Source: Streptomyces scabiei 87.22 (GTDB lineage: Bacteria; Actinomycetota; Actinomycetes; Streptomycetales; Streptomycetaceae). From it: 64,000 nucleotides of DNA. Of the stretch, positions 8,276 through 17,628 are shown piece by piece. The DNA lies in assembly GCF_000091305.1 (NCBI RefSeq), contig NC_013929.1, positions 2,666,001 to 2,730,000 on the forward strand. The letters are read 5' to 3'. Both the position numbers and the translations under genes were made by a program. The stretch's first letter is position 1. Each line of letters begins with the position of its first letter. Below the pieces are notes generated by a model that searched no databases, was not told the origin of the DNA, and saw only the letters and a list, made by a program, of their open reading frames with translations.

Positions 8276-9496
8276 ATGCCGTCCTTCCACGTCCTGATCG
8301 CCGGCGGAGGCATCGGAGGGCTCTGTCTGGCGCAGGGTCTCCGCCGTGCGGGCATCGGCTGCACCGTCCACGAGAGCGCGCCGGGCGTCGGACGGGCCGG
8401 CTACCGCCTGCACATGAACGGCGCGGGTGGCCGCGCTCTCCAGCAGTGCCTGCCGGACAACCTCTTCGAGCTGTACATGCAGACGTCGCGCGAGACGCCG
8501 CGCCGTGAGGTCATGGTCATGCTCGACCACCAGGCCCGCGAACTCGGCGCCCGCCCCCACATCGGCCCGCCCAACGACCCGCGGCGGCCCCACACGGCGG
8601 TCAACAGGCGCACGCTGCGCCAGATCATGGGCCTGGGCCTGGAGGACATCGTCCGCTACGACAGCACCGTCACCGGCTTCGAGACGGACGGCGAGAAGGT
8701 CCGCGTGCTGCTCGACGACGGCACGAGCGAGACCGGGGACGTACTGGTGGGCGCCGACGGCATCAACTCCGTCGTGCGCAGGCAGTTGCTGCCCGACGTT
8801 CCGGTCGTGGACACCGGAATGCGCGGCCTGTACTCCATCGCACCGCTGACCGACGATCTGGCGGCGAGCCTGCCCGAGGCACTGTTCGACGGTTTCGCCG
8901 TCGCCGCGGAGCCGAACGGCACGATGTTCGCGTACGGCGTGTACCGGCCGCGCAGGCCGGTCGCCGAGGCGGTGGCCGAACTGGCGCCCGGCGCCCGCGT
9001 CGATCCCGTCGATCCCTACATCATGGTCAACCTCGGTCTTCCGCCCGGCAGCCCTGTCGCCGCCGGGGCTCCCGACCTGTGGCACAGCTCCCCCGAAACC
9101 CTGCACGCGCTGATGCGCACCGCGGTACGGGGCTGGGACCCCGCCCTGGCCGATCTCGTCGAGCACGTCGACGCGTCGACGATCTTCCCGGTGGCCACAC
9201 GTCACCTGCAGCCGGCAGAGCCCTGGCCGGCCGGCCGTGTCACCTTGCTCGGTGACGCGATCCACGCCATGCCCCCCTCGTTCGGCTCCGGCGCCAACAC
9301 GGCACTGCGCGACGCCGCGGCCCTCGCCCGGGCCCTGGAGCGCGCCGCCCACGGCGACACACCCGTGGCGGAGGCCGTGGCCGAGTACGAAACCGGCATG
9401 CGCGCCGAGGTCTTCCCCATCCTGCGCGCCTCGGCCGACCCGCGGGCCACCGACACCGACTTCCTCCCCGACGACCTCCCCGTCAGCCGCACCTGA
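8276..9496 (+). CDS. FAD-dependent aromatic hydroxylase (salicylate-hydroxylase-like)
   Basis: 406 residues of group A flavoprotein monooxygenase. It has the dinucleotide-binding GGGIGG at the N-terminus (VLIAGGGIGGLCLAQ), a DG-type motif VLVGADGINSVVRR and the FAD ribityl-contact motif VTLLGDAIHAMPP. ATG 8276 is chosen because AGGAGG at 8265-8270 lies at ideal spacing; the frame is open further upstream without a ribosome site. It is the first gene of a four-gene + strand set under the divergent LysR gene. The substrate is unknown, probably a phenol or hydroxybenzoate. Confidence 0.88.
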   Translation: MPSFHVLIAGGGIGGLCLAQGLRRAGIGCTVHESAPGVGRAGYRLHMNGAGGRALQQCLPDNLFELYMQTSRETPRREVMVMLDHQARELGARPHIGPPNDPRRPHTAVNRRTLRQIMGLGLEDIVRYDSTVTGFETDGEKVRVLLDDGTSETGDVLVGADGINSVVRRQLLPDVPVVDTGMRGLYSIAPLTDDLAASLPEALFDGFAVAAEPNGTMFAYGVYRPRRPVAEAVAELAPGARVDPVDPYIMVNLGLPPGSPVAAGAPDLWHSSPETLHALMRTAVRGWDPALADLVEHVDASTIFPVATRHLQPAEPWPAGRVTLLGDAIHAMPPSFGSGANTALRDAAALARALERAAHGDTPVAEAVAEYETGMRAEVFPILRASADPRATDTDFLPDDLPVSRT

Positions 9497-9539
9497 TCGC
9501 CGACTCCCCGCCACGAGCCGCACCACCACGAGGAGAACC

Positions 9540-10433
9540 ATGCCCGTCACCGAAGACATCGAGTTCCGAGTCCAGGAACTGGCCCTGCGGGGCAAACTGT
9601 TCCGTCCGGCCGACGGCCCCGAACGGCCGCCCGTCGCCATCCTCCAGGGGGGCCTGGGCGGTCCCGCGGAATCCATGTTCGCCATGGCCCAGGGCTTCAC
9701 CGACGCCGGTCTGGCCTGCCTGATCTACGACCACCGCAACACCGGCTACAGCGACGGCGAACCCCGTCAGCAGTTCGACCCCTGGCAGCAGTGCCGGGAC
9801 CTGCGCGACGTCATCACCCATCTGTCCCTGCGCGTGGACGTCGACCCCGACCGCATCGCCCTGTGGGGCATCAGCATCGGCGGCGCCAACTCCCTCTTCA
9901 CGGCCGCCACCGACCGCCGGGTCAAAGCCGTCGTCAGCGTCATCCCCCCGGTCAGCGGCTGGAGCGCACGCACCCTCCAACCGGCCGACACACTCGCGGA
10001 GCTGGAAGCTCTCATCCCCGCCGACCGTCAGGCCCAACTGCGCGGCGAGCCGGCCGCGACCATCCGCCTGCACGGCGTCCCGGCACCCGGGGACCCGGTC
10101 ATGTTCAGCGACCAGGAGGGACTGGAATTCGTCGAGAACATGATCCACCACCTGCCCAGCTTCCGGAACGAGATCACCATCTCGACCCTCGACCGCATCT
10201 TCGAGATGGAGGCGCGCGCCTACGCCGAACGCATCACCGCCCCGGTCCTGATGATCCTCGCCTCCAAGGACACCGTCGCCCCCGTCGAGGAGGCCCGCGA
10301 GATGTACGAGCGGATCCCCGTCCCGAAGGAGGTCATCGAGTACCCGGGCCAGCACTACGAGATCCTCTCGAACCACTTCCCCGAGATCATCGCCCGCAGC
10401 GCCGACTGGCTGGCCGCCACCCTGCGCGGCTGA
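9540..10433 (+). CDS. Alpha/beta hydrolase
   Basis: 297 residues. The nucleophile elbow is WGISIGGANSL (Ser in G-x-S-x-G), the acid is in ASKDTVAP and the general-base His in GQHYEI, giving the usual Ser-Asp-His triad. The N-terminal strand VAILQGGLGG supplies the oxyanion region. It resembles dienelactone-hydrolase/acyl-peptidase-like Streptomyces hydrolases. ATG 9540 follows a GAGGAG site. Clustering with hydroxylase and flavin reductase suggests ester, lactone or C-C cleavage of an oxidised product. Confidence 0.82.
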   Translation: MPVTEDIEFRVQELALRGKLFRPADGPERPPVAILQGGLGGPAESMFAMAQGFTDAGLACLIYDHRNTGYSDGEPRQQFDPWQQCRDLRDVITHLSLRVDVDPDRIALWGISIGGANSLFTAATDRRVKAVVSVIPPVSGWSARTLQPADTLAELEALIPADRQAQLRGEPAATIRLHGVPAPGDPVMFSDQEGLEFVENMIHHLPSFRNEITISTLDRIFEMEARAYAERITAPVLMILASKDTVAPVEEAREMYERIPVPKEVIEYPGQHYEILSNHFPEIIARSADWLAATLRG

Positions 10434-10471
10434 CCGCCCCCGTCCCCCGACCGCACAGAGAGGTGTCGTCA

Positions 10472-11410
10472 ATGCGTCTGCTCGGACTTGCCTGCGGGCA
10501 GGAGGACGGCAGTGCCGAGGTACTGCTGAAGGCCGCGCTCACCGCGGCCGCGCGCGAGGGAACAGCCGTCGAGATGGTACGGCTGACCGACCTGTCCCTG
10601 GTGACCGCCGCCACCGCGGACGCCGGGGACGACGCGGCCTGGTTCTGCGACCGGCTGCTCGACGCGGACGGCGTGATCGTCAGCTCCCCCACCTACAGTC
10701 GCAGCGCACCGGGCGCTCTGAAGCTCCTCATCGACCGCGCCTTCGGTCCGCGCACGGACGTGGTCTTCGTCCGTGAGGCCCTCGCCCTCCGCGAACACGG
10801 CCGGGCCGAGCAGAAGGAGACTCGCGGCCTCCTGGGCCTCGACACGGTCCCCGACCCGCGGGTCCTCAAGCCGCGCGTGGCCGGCTTCATCGCCGTGGGT
10901 GGCTGCCCGTCACCCCACTGGCGCACGCTGACGCTGCCCACTCTGCACGCCCTGGCCTTCCCCCTGAACATGGCCGTCGCCGACCAGATGGAAGTCCCCA
11001 CCCCCGGCGGCCTGGGTGGCATAGCCACCGACCAGGCGGCTGTGCTGCGAGCCGAGCGGCTGGGCGGCGCGGTCGCCCGGCAGCTCGGTCTCCCCCACGA
11101 CGAGGTCCGGTTCCTCGGGGAGCCCGGCACCTGTCCGATGTGCCACCTCGACCTGATCGTGCTGCGCGGCGGCCACGCCGAATGCGGCACCTGTGGGGCC
11201 GCGGGCCGTTTCGTCGTCGAGGACGGCGACGTCCGGGTCGACTTCTCCCCCGCCGGCACCGCTTCCTCCGTCCACACCCTCACGGAACTGGAGGAGCACT
11301 ACCGGGAACTGCTGAGCACCGCCGCACTGGCGCCGGACCCCCAGGAGATCGACAAGCACGCCGCCGCATTCCGCGACAGCGTCCCCGTCCTGCGGCCACC
11401 GCGACCGTAG
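10472..11410 (+). CDS. Flavodoxin-fold NADPH-dependent FMN reductase with C-terminal zinc-ribbon-like module
   Basis: 312 residues. Residues 1-210 look like an NADPH-dependent FMN reductase (flavodoxin fold), with VIVSSPTYSRSAPGALKLLID as the phosphate/flavin region (family pattern P-x-Y-x(4)-P-G-LK-x-x-ID). Residues 221-241 add two CxxC pairs (CPMC and CGTC, separated by 13 residues), a rubredoxin- or zinc-ribbon-like knuckle not part of the basic family. It could supply reduced flavin or electrons to the hydroxylase encoded two genes upstream. The metal and its role are unknown. Confidence 0.75.
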   Translation: MRLLGLACGQEDGSAEVLLKAALTAAAREGTAVEMVRLTDLSLVTAATADAGDDAAWFCDRLLDADGVIVSSPTYSRSAPGALKLLIDRAFGPRTDVVFVREALALREHGRAEQKETRGLLGLDTVPDPRVLKPRVAGFIAVGGCPSPHWRTLTLPTLHALAFPLNMAVADQMEVPTPGGLGGIATDQAAVLRAERLGGAVARQLGLPHDEVRFLGEPGTCPMCHLDLIVLRGGHAECGTCGAAGRFVVEDGDVRVDFSPAGTASSVHTLTELEEHYRELLSTAALAPDPQEIDKHAAAFRDSVPVLRPPRP

Positions 11411-11587
11411 ACGACCGTTCGCGGACTCTCCACCGACTCCGGCGCGCCCCGGCAGCAGGGGCCGGCGAGGAGGACGCCTACCCGGCGGCCCTGCCGTGGC
11501 ATCGCCGCCGACCCCGAGAACCTCGAAGTCCGACAACCGTCCCAGGTGGCCGCAGGGCCACCTCCCCAGCCCGTCCGGGAGAACGCC

Positions 11588-12499
11588 ATGCGCGTCGCGA
11601 TCACCGGGTCCACCGGACTCATCGGATCCGCCCTCACCCACTCGCTCCTCACCGACGGCCACCAGGTCGTCCGCCTCGTCCGCGACCGGTCGGCGAGCCC
11701 CGCGGGAGACGGAACCGAGGCGGCGCATTGGGATCCGGTCGGAGGCCGCATCCAGCCCGGTGCGCTGGACACTGTGGACGCCGTCGTGCACCTGGCCGGC
11801 GCCGGGGTCGGAGACAAGCGCTGGAGCACCGCGTACAAGGAGGAGATTCGCCGCAGCCGCACCCTGGGAACCCGGACCATCGCGCGGGCCTGCACCGAAT
11901 CGTCCACCCCACCCCGCGTCCTAGTCTCTGCTTCCGCGACCGGTTACTACGGCGACACCGGCGACCGGACCATCGAGGAGAGCGCGCCACCCGGGGACGA
12001 CTTCCTGGCTGCCGTCTGCGTCGACTGGGAGGACGCCGCAGACACTGCCCGAGCGGCGGGCATCCGGGTGGTGCACCCCCGCACCGGCCTGGTGGTCTCC
12101 GCCGAAGGCGGCGCCTTCGGCAGGCTCTTCCCGCTCTTCCGCTTCGGCCTGGGCGGCCGGCTCGGCTCCGGCGACCAGTACTGGCCGTTCGTCTCGTTGA
12201 CCGACCACATCGGGGCACTGCGCTTCGCGATCGACGACGAGACGCTCACAGGCCCCGTCAATTTCACAGCCCCCGAACCAGTGACGAACCGCGAGATCAC
12301 GCGAGCGATGGGCCGCGCCCTTCATCGCCCGACGATCGCCTCCGTCCCCGCCTTCGCCCTCGGAGCGGCGCTCGGCGAGTTCGCCACGGGCATCACGGGC
12401 AGTTGCCGCGCCGTCCCCGCGGCCCTGCACAAGGCGGGCTTCACCTTCCGCCACCCCACGATCGAAGAGGCACTCCACTCCGTTCTCCGCACGAGCTGA
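11588..12499 (+). CDS. TIGR01777-family NAD(P)-dependent epimerase (YfcH-like)
   Basis: 303 residues. The Rossmann start MRVAITGSTGLIGSALT, the SASATGYYGDTGD segment (family-typical Tyr site) and the C-terminal DUF1731-like region (ending HPTIEEALHSVL) match the TIGR01777 SDR family, whose biochemical function is undefined. ATG 11588 is the family-typical start even though the frame opens earlier. It may be the last gene of the hydroxylase operon, 177 nt after the reductase, or independently transcribed. Confidence 0.85.
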   Translation: MRVAITGSTGLIGSALTHSLLTDGHQVVRLVRDRSASPAGDGTEAAHWDPVGGRIQPGALDTVDAVVHLAGAGVGDKRWSTAYKEEIRRSRTLGTRTIARACTESSTPPRVLVSASATGYYGDTGDRTIEESAPPGDDFLAAVCVDWEDAADTARAAGIRVVHPRTGLVVSAEGGAFGRLFPLFRFGLGGRLGSGDQYWPFVSLTDHIGALRFAIDDETLTGPVNFTAPEPVTNREITRAMGRALHRPTIASVPAFALGAALGEFATGITGSCRAVPAALHKAGFTFRHPTIEEALHSVLRTS

Positions 12500-12765
12500 C
12501 AGGGAGGGGCGACCCGCGTCCTGGTTCCGGACGAGCGTCTCGATGCGCCGCTCGATCCGAGCGCGGCTCGTCCACCGGCTGGAGGCCGCGCTCTGCACCG
12601 ACGCCCTGGTCACCCGCCACGCGCACCTTCCCGGTGAAGCAGCCGCCCTCGGGGACGCTGATGAGCGCCATGCATCACGGCGTCCCCAACCGGCATTGGA
12701 CCGCCCTGGAACCGGTCACCAATAGTGCTGGGGATGGGCGCAGACGCCGTGACGGAGGTTCGCCG

Positions 12766-13863
12766 ATGACCATCTCTCCACCACCCGGAACCGCCGAGCC
12801 GGCCCGTGCCGCCTCGCCGTTGACGATCAGCGAGCAAGGCGCGTTCTGGGTCGGCGTCGGGCGCAGGCCGACCGAGGCCGGGACCGCCGCCGAGGCCGCG
12901 ATGTACGTCCAGTACCAGATCCCGGCCGATCTCCGGCATCCGCTGCCCGTGGTCATGGTCCACGGGGGCGGCGGCCAGGGCACGGACTACCTGTCGACGC
13001 CGGACGGCCGCCCCGGCTGGGCCACCCGGTTCGTCCAGGCCGGTTACGCCGTGTACGTGGTCGACCGTCCAGGTCACGGGCGCTCCCCGTACCACCCCGA
13101 TGTCCTCGGGGCCATCGAGGGCGCGGCGCCGACGTACGAGTTCATCCGCTGGCTGTTCTGCGACGGGGCGGCACGACCCGGCAGCCAGTGGCCCGGCAGC
13201 GGCGAGGTCGGCGACGACTCCGCGCTGGACCAGTTGATGGCGAGCCAGGGCCCGACGCTGCCCACCTTCGCCGAGAACGAGGAGCAGATGCGGCGCTGCG
13301 GGGCCGAGTTGCTGGACCATATCGGACCGGCCGTGCTGATCACCCACTCCATGGGGGCGCCGTTCGGCTGGCTGGTCGCCGATGCCCGGCCCGGGCTGGT
13401 GAAGGCCGTTGTCTCCATCGAGCCGATGGGGCCCCCGTTCATCGAACTGCCCGGCCTCGGAAAGCTGGAGTGGGGGCTCACCGCGGCCCCGATCGCTTAC
13501 GAGCCGCCGGTACGGACCCCGGAGGAACTGCGCCTCCGGCTGCGCGAGGCCGGGGGCGACGGGCTGCAGGACTGCCTCGTCCAGGACGAACAGGCCGGCC
13601 CCGTGCGGTCCCTGCCAGGGCTCCAGGGCTTCCCGATCGCCGTGGTCGCGGCCGGTACCTCGCCGTTCGCGCCGTTCCAGCACGGTGTCGCCGACTACCT
13701 CGCCCAGGCCGGTGCGGACGCCGAGTTGCTGCGCCTGGCCGACCTGGGACTCACGGGCAACGGTCGCCTGCCCATGGGCGAGAAGAACTCCGACGAGGTG
13801 GCCGAGGCACTGATGACCTGGCTGGACAAGCGACTGGTGACTGTGAAGGAAGCGTCCCGATGA
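12766..13863 (+). CDS. Esterase-713-like alpha/beta hydrolase
   Basis: 365 residues. The N-terminal arrangement MYVQYQIPADLRHPLPVVMV, then HGGGGQGTDYLSTPDGRPGW and VVDRPGHGRSPYHP resembles the bacterial Esterase-713 group. The nucleophile is in LITHSMGAPFGW and a candidate acid/His region is near the C-terminus. GGAGG at 12754-12758 precedes ATG 12766. It is the first gene of the aromatic catabolic operon and its stop overlaps the next start (ATGA). It may release a phenolic substrate from an ester; this is inferred from position. Confidence 0.85.
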   Translation: MTISPPPGTAEPARAASPLTISEQGAFWVGVGRRPTEAGTAAEAAMYVQYQIPADLRHPLPVVMVHGGGGQGTDYLSTPDGRPGWATRFVQAGYAVYVVDRPGHGRSPYHPDVLGAIEGAAPTYEFIRWLFCDGAARPGSQWPGSGEVGDDSALDQLMASQGPTLPTFAENEEQMRRCGAELLDHIGPAVLITHSMGAPFGWLVADARPGLVKAVVSIEPMGPPFIELPGLGKLEWGLTAAPIAYEPPVRTPEELRLRLREAGGDGLQDCLVQDEQAGPVRSLPGLQGFPIAVVAAGTSPFAPFQHGVADYLAQAGADAELLRLADLGLTGNGRLPMGEKNSDEVAEALMTWLDKRLVTVKEASR

Positions 13864-15634
13864 CAACCGTGCCGACCGCGCCGACCCTGCCGACCGTCGA
13901 GACCGATGTGCTCATCGTGGGAAGCGGGCCCGCGGGAGCGAGCGCCGCACTGGCGCTGAGCACCTATGGCGTGCCGAACGTCATGGTCACCCGCTCCTCA
14001 CGCCTCGCGGACACGCCCCGGGCGCACATCACCAACCAGCGCACCATGGAAGTACTGCGTGACCTGGGTGTCGAAGAGGATGTGATCGCCCAGGCCACCC
14101 CGCAGCATCTGATGGGCAACACCGTCTTCTGCACCGCCCTCGCGGGCGAGGAGCTCGGCCGGCTCAGGTCCTGGGGCAACGAGCCGCTCGTGCAGGCCGC
14201 GCACGAGCTGGCGAGTCCCACCCGGATGTGCGACATGCCGCAGCACCTCATGGAGCCGGTGCTCGTGAACGCGGCCATAGCCCGCGGAAGCCAACTGCGG
14301 TTCGGCACCGAGTACCTGTCGCACGAGCAGGACTCCGACGGGTGACCGCCACGGTCCGCGACCGGCTGCGCGGCGACACGTACACCATCCGCGCCAAGTA
14401 CCTGATCGGCGCGGACGGCGGCCGCAGCAAGGTGGCCGAGGACGCCGGGCTGCCGATGGGCGGCCAGATGGGCGTGGCCGGCAGCATCAACATCGTCTTC
14501 GACGCGGACCTCACCCAGTACGTGGCGCACCGACCCGCCACCCTCTACTGGGTGCTGGCGCCCGGCGCTACCGTGGGCGGCATCGGCGCCGGCCTGGTGC
14601 GCTGCGTACGGACGTGGAACGAGTGGCTGATCGTGTGGGGCTACGACGTCGATGCCGGGCCGCCGGACCTCACCGAGGAGTACGCCCTGTCCGTCGTCCG
14701 CAAGCTGATCGGCGACGACGAGATCCCGGTGACCATCAAGTCGTCCTCCGCGTGGACGGTCAACGAGATGTACGCCGAGACGTACTCCAGCGGCCGGGTG
14801 TTCTGCGCGGGCGACGCCTGCCACCGGCACCCACCGTCGAACGGGCTGGGCTCCAACACCTCCATCCAGGACGCCTACAACCTGGCGTGGAAGCTGAAGC
14901 TCGTCCTGGACGGCACCGCGTCCCCGTCCCTGCTGGACACCTACAGTGACGAGCGGGCGCCGGTCGGCAAGCAGGTCGTCACCCGGGCCAACCAGTCCAT
15001 CGGTGAGACGGCACCCGTCTTCGATGCGCTCGGCGGCCTGGCGCCGCAGACCCCCGAGCAGCTGTGGCGGAACATCGCCGCCCGCAAGGACGCCACCGCG
15101 GAGGCCGGGGAGCAGCGGGCGCGGCTGCGGGAGGCGATCGCCTTCAAGGCGTACGAGTTCAACGCCCACGGCGTGGACCTCAACCAGCGCTACACCTCCG
15201 CCGCGGTCGTTCCGGACGGCACACCGGACCCCGGCTTCGAGCGCGACCCCGAGCTGCACTTCCAGCCGAGCACCCGCCCCGGCGCCAAGCTCCCGCACGC
15301 CTGGCTCTCCGCGGGCACCCGCAATCCGTCCACCCTGGACCTGGGCGGGAACGGCCGGTTCACCCTGATCACCGGCATCGGCGGCGAGCCCTGGACGGAG
15401 GCCGCCCGCATCCTCGGCAAGGAGTTCGGCCTGGAGATCGCCACGGCGGTCATCGGCCCCGGCCAGGAGTACGAGGACCCGTACGGGGACTGGGCCCGGC
15501 TGCGGGAGACCGGCGACTCGGGCGCGCTGCTGGTGCGGCCGGACAACCACGTGGCCTTCCGCCGCCAGGACGCCACCGGTGACGTCACGGCCGCACTGAG
15601 GGACGCACTGCGGCAGATCCTCGGGCGGGGCTGA
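13860..15634 (+). pseudogene. FAD-dependent phenol/resorcinol hydroxylase (TfdB/TsdB-like), split by a -1 frameshift
   Basis: Two abutting frames encode one group A flavoprotein hydroxylase. The first (13860-14345, 161 aa) has the FAD-binding LIVGSGPAGASAALAL and stops at TGA 14343-14345. The second continues with LIGADGGRSKVAEDAGLP, the FAD motif RVFCAGDACHRHPP and a C-terminal thioredoxin-fold-like domain to 15634. Adding one G to the GGG at 14340-14342 joins them into a 591-aa protein, close to TfdB length (~598). A GTG at 14342 overlaps the TGA as GTGA, so the second half could be translated by coupling. It lies between the esterase and hydroxyquinol dioxygenase genes, where the ring hydroxylase belongs. 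It could be a real mutation, a natural split or a sequencing error. Confidence 0.8.
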
Positions 15635-15640
15635 GCGGCC

Positions 15641-16546
15641 ATGGACCTCACCGCGAAGACAGCGAAGGCATCGAAGACCGCGAAGAGCGCGAAGACCGCG
15701 ACCACGACGGCGGTGCTGGAAAGCTTCGCCCACACCTCCGATCCCCGACTGCGCGACGTGCTGGGCTCCCTGACGCGTCACCTGCACGATTTCGTACGGG
15801 ACATCGAGCCGACCCAGGCCGAGTGGGAGCGGGCGATCGACTTCCTCACCGCAACCGGGCACATGTGCGACGACACCCGGCAGGAGTTCATCCTGCTGTC
15901 GGACGTCCTGGGTGTGTCGATGCTCGTCGAGACGATCAACGACCACAAGGCGGCCGCCGCGACCGACTCGACGGTGCTCGGCCCCTTCCACATGACCGAG
16001 TCCCCGGTCCGTGAACTCGGGGCGACCATCGACCTGGTCGGCGGCGGCGAGCCCTGTGTGATCAGCGGACGGGTCGTCTCCGTCGACGGCACCCCGCTGC
16101 CCGGTGCGACGCTGGACGTGTGGCAGGCCGACGACCAGGGCTTCTACGACGTCCAGCAGCCGGAGAAGCAGCCGCCGGGCAATGGGCGCGGGCTGTTCAC
16201 GGCGGACGCGGAGGGGCGGTTCTGGTTCCGCTCGTGCGTTCCGAGCCCGTATCCGATTCCGACGGACGGGCCGGTCGGCTCGCTGCTAAAGGCGACCGGC
16301 CGTCACCCCTACCGTCCCGCCCATGTCCACTTCATCGTGGGCGCCGAGGGGTACAGCCCGGTGACGACGCACATCTTCGTGGCGGGCAGCGACTATCTGG
16401 ACTCGGACGCCGTCTTCGCCGTGAAGGAGAGCCTGGTCGAGGAGTTCGTCGAGGTGGACTCCCCCGAGGAGGCCGCGAAGCTGGGCCTGGCCAACCCCTT
16501 CCGCCGGGCGCGCTTCGACATCGTGCTGCAACCGGTGATCGCGTGA
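15641..16546 (+). CDS. Intradiol dioxygenase, hydroxyquinol 1,2-dioxygenase-like
   Basis: 301 residues. The non-haem Fe(III) ligands are visible: Tyr in WQADDQGFYDVQ, Tyr in PSPYPIPTDGPVG and the two His of RPAHVHFI. The dimerisation region precedes them (ETINDHKAAAATDSTVLGPF). Hydroxyquinol 1,2-dioxygenases cleave benzene-1,2,4-triol to maleylacetate; the adjacent maleylacetate reductase supports that over catechol. The N-terminus (about residues 4-24) is an unusual Lys/Ala/Thr repeat from a repetitive DNA stretch. It begins 6 nt after the hydroxylase and its stop overlaps the next GTG. Confidence 0.9.
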   Translation: MDLTAKTAKASKTAKSAKTATTTAVLESFAHTSDPRLRDVLGSLTRHLHDFVRDIEPTQAEWERAIDFLTATGHMCDDTRQEFILLSDVLGVSMLVETINDHKAAAATDSTVLGPFHMTESPVRELGATIDLVGGGEPCVISGRVVSVDGTPLPGATLDVWQADDQGFYDVQQPEKQPPGNGRGLFTADAEGRFWFRSCVPSPYPIPTDGPVGSLLKATGRHPYRPAHVHFIVGAEGYSPVTTHIFVAGSDYLDSDAVFAVKESLVEEFVEVDSPEEAAKLGLANPFRRARFDIVLQPVIA

Positions 16547-17622
16547 GGGAGCGCGCCCTGGACTTCACCTATCAGGCCCAGCCGATGCGCGTCGTCTTCC
16601 GGTCGGGTGCCGTCCCGGACGCGGTGCCCGAGGAGGTCGCGCTTCTCGGACTGCGCCGCGTCCTCGTGCTGTGCGACGACCATGGCCTGGAGACGGCCCG
16701 TGCCGTCGTCGCGTCTCTCGGCGACGCCTGCGCCGGGCTGCACGCGGGGGCGGTGACGCACGTCCCGGTGGAGGTCGCCGACCTGGCCGTCGAAGCGGCT
16801 CGCGAAGCCCGGGCGGACGGCTGTGTGGCGGTCGGCGGCGGTTCCGTGACCGGCCTGGCCAAGGCCGTCGCGCTCAGGGCCGGCCTGCCGATCGTCGCCG
16901 TCCCGACGACGTACGCCGGATCGGAGATGACACCCGTCTGGGGCCTGACCGAGGGCGCGGTCAAACGCACCGGGCGCCACCCGAAGGCGTTGCCGCGCAG
17001 CGTCGTGTACGACCCGCTGCTCACGCTCACCATGCCGCCCGTGGGGTCCGCGACGAGCGGCATGAACGCGATCGCGCACGCCGTCGAGGCTCTGTACGCC
17101 CCGGACTCCACTCCGATCGTCTCCCTCATGGCGGAGGAGGGTGTGCGGGCGCTGGCCGCGGCCCTTCCCGAGATCGTCGCCGACCCCTCGGGGCATGACG
17201 CGCGCAGCCGCGCGCTGTACGGGGCGTGGCTGTGCGGTGCCTGTCTCGGCGCGACCACCATGGGGCTGCACCACAAGCTCTGCCATGTGCTCGGCGGCAC
17301 CTTCGACCTGCCGCACGCCGAGACACACGCCGTCGTCCTGCCCCATGTGCTGGCGTTCAACGCCCCGGCGGTTCCCGAGGCACTGGCGGCGCTGCGCCGG
17401 GCGCTCGATGTCCCGGATCCGGTACGGGAGTTGCACCAACTGGGCGAGCGGCTGGGCATCCCGCGATCGCTCGCCGACCTGGGTCTGACCGCCGCCGACG
17501 TGGACCGTGCGGTCGGTGTCGCTCTCGGGGCGCCGTACGCGAATCCCCGCCCGGCCTCCGCCGACGATCTGCGCGCCGTCCTGCACGCAGCCTGGGCGGG
17601 CGACCCGCCGTACGGCGGCTGA
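16543..17622 (+). CDS. Maleylacetate reductase
   Basis: 359 residues of the iron-containing alcohol dehydrogenase superfamily. Motifs are VAVGGGSVTGLAKAVAL (NAD-binding), VPTTYAGSEMTPVWG and the His-rich metal-site region HHKLCHVLGG with LPHAETHAVVLPH, all typical of maleylacetate reductase (maleylacetate to 3-oxoadipate with NAD(P)H). The GTG start at 16543 overlaps the dioxygenase TGA. With the upstream genes it completes the hydroxyquinol lower pathway. It is convergent with the LysR gene, only 6 nt away. Confidence 0.92.
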   Translation: MRERALDFTYQAQPMRVVFRSGAVPDAVPEEVALLGLRRVLVLCDDHGLETARAVVASLGDACAGLHAGAVTHVPVEVADLAVEAAREARADGCVAVGGGSVTGLAKAVALRAGLPIVAVPTTYAGSEMTPVWGLTEGAVKRTGRHPKALPRSVVYDPLLTLTMPPVGSATSGMNAIAHAVEALYAPDSTPIVSLMAEEGVRALAAALPEIVADPSGHDARSRALYGAWLCGACLGATTMGLHHKLCHVLGGTFDLPHAETHAVVLPHVLAFNAPAVPEALAALRRALDVPDPVRELHQLGERLGIPRSLADLGLTAADVDRAVGVALGAPYANPRPASADDLRAVLHAAWAGDPPYGG

Positions 17623-17628
17623 CCGCTT

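Noticed and set aside
12500..12765. A small gene between the epimerase and the esterase
   Set aside because: Several short frames exist on both strands but none has a ribosome site, family similarity or consistent codon bias.
14334..14348. Programmed -1 ribosomal frameshift in the hydroxylase
   Set aside because: The site is not a canonical X-XXY-YYZ slippery heptamer and no strong downstream structure was noticed; a mutation, split gene or sequence error explains it better.
13964..15991. 675-codon minus-strand frame opposite the hydroxylase and dioxygenase genes
   Set aside because: Shadow of the coding strand; no recognisable motif, while the + strand has complete flavoprotein and dioxygenase signatures.
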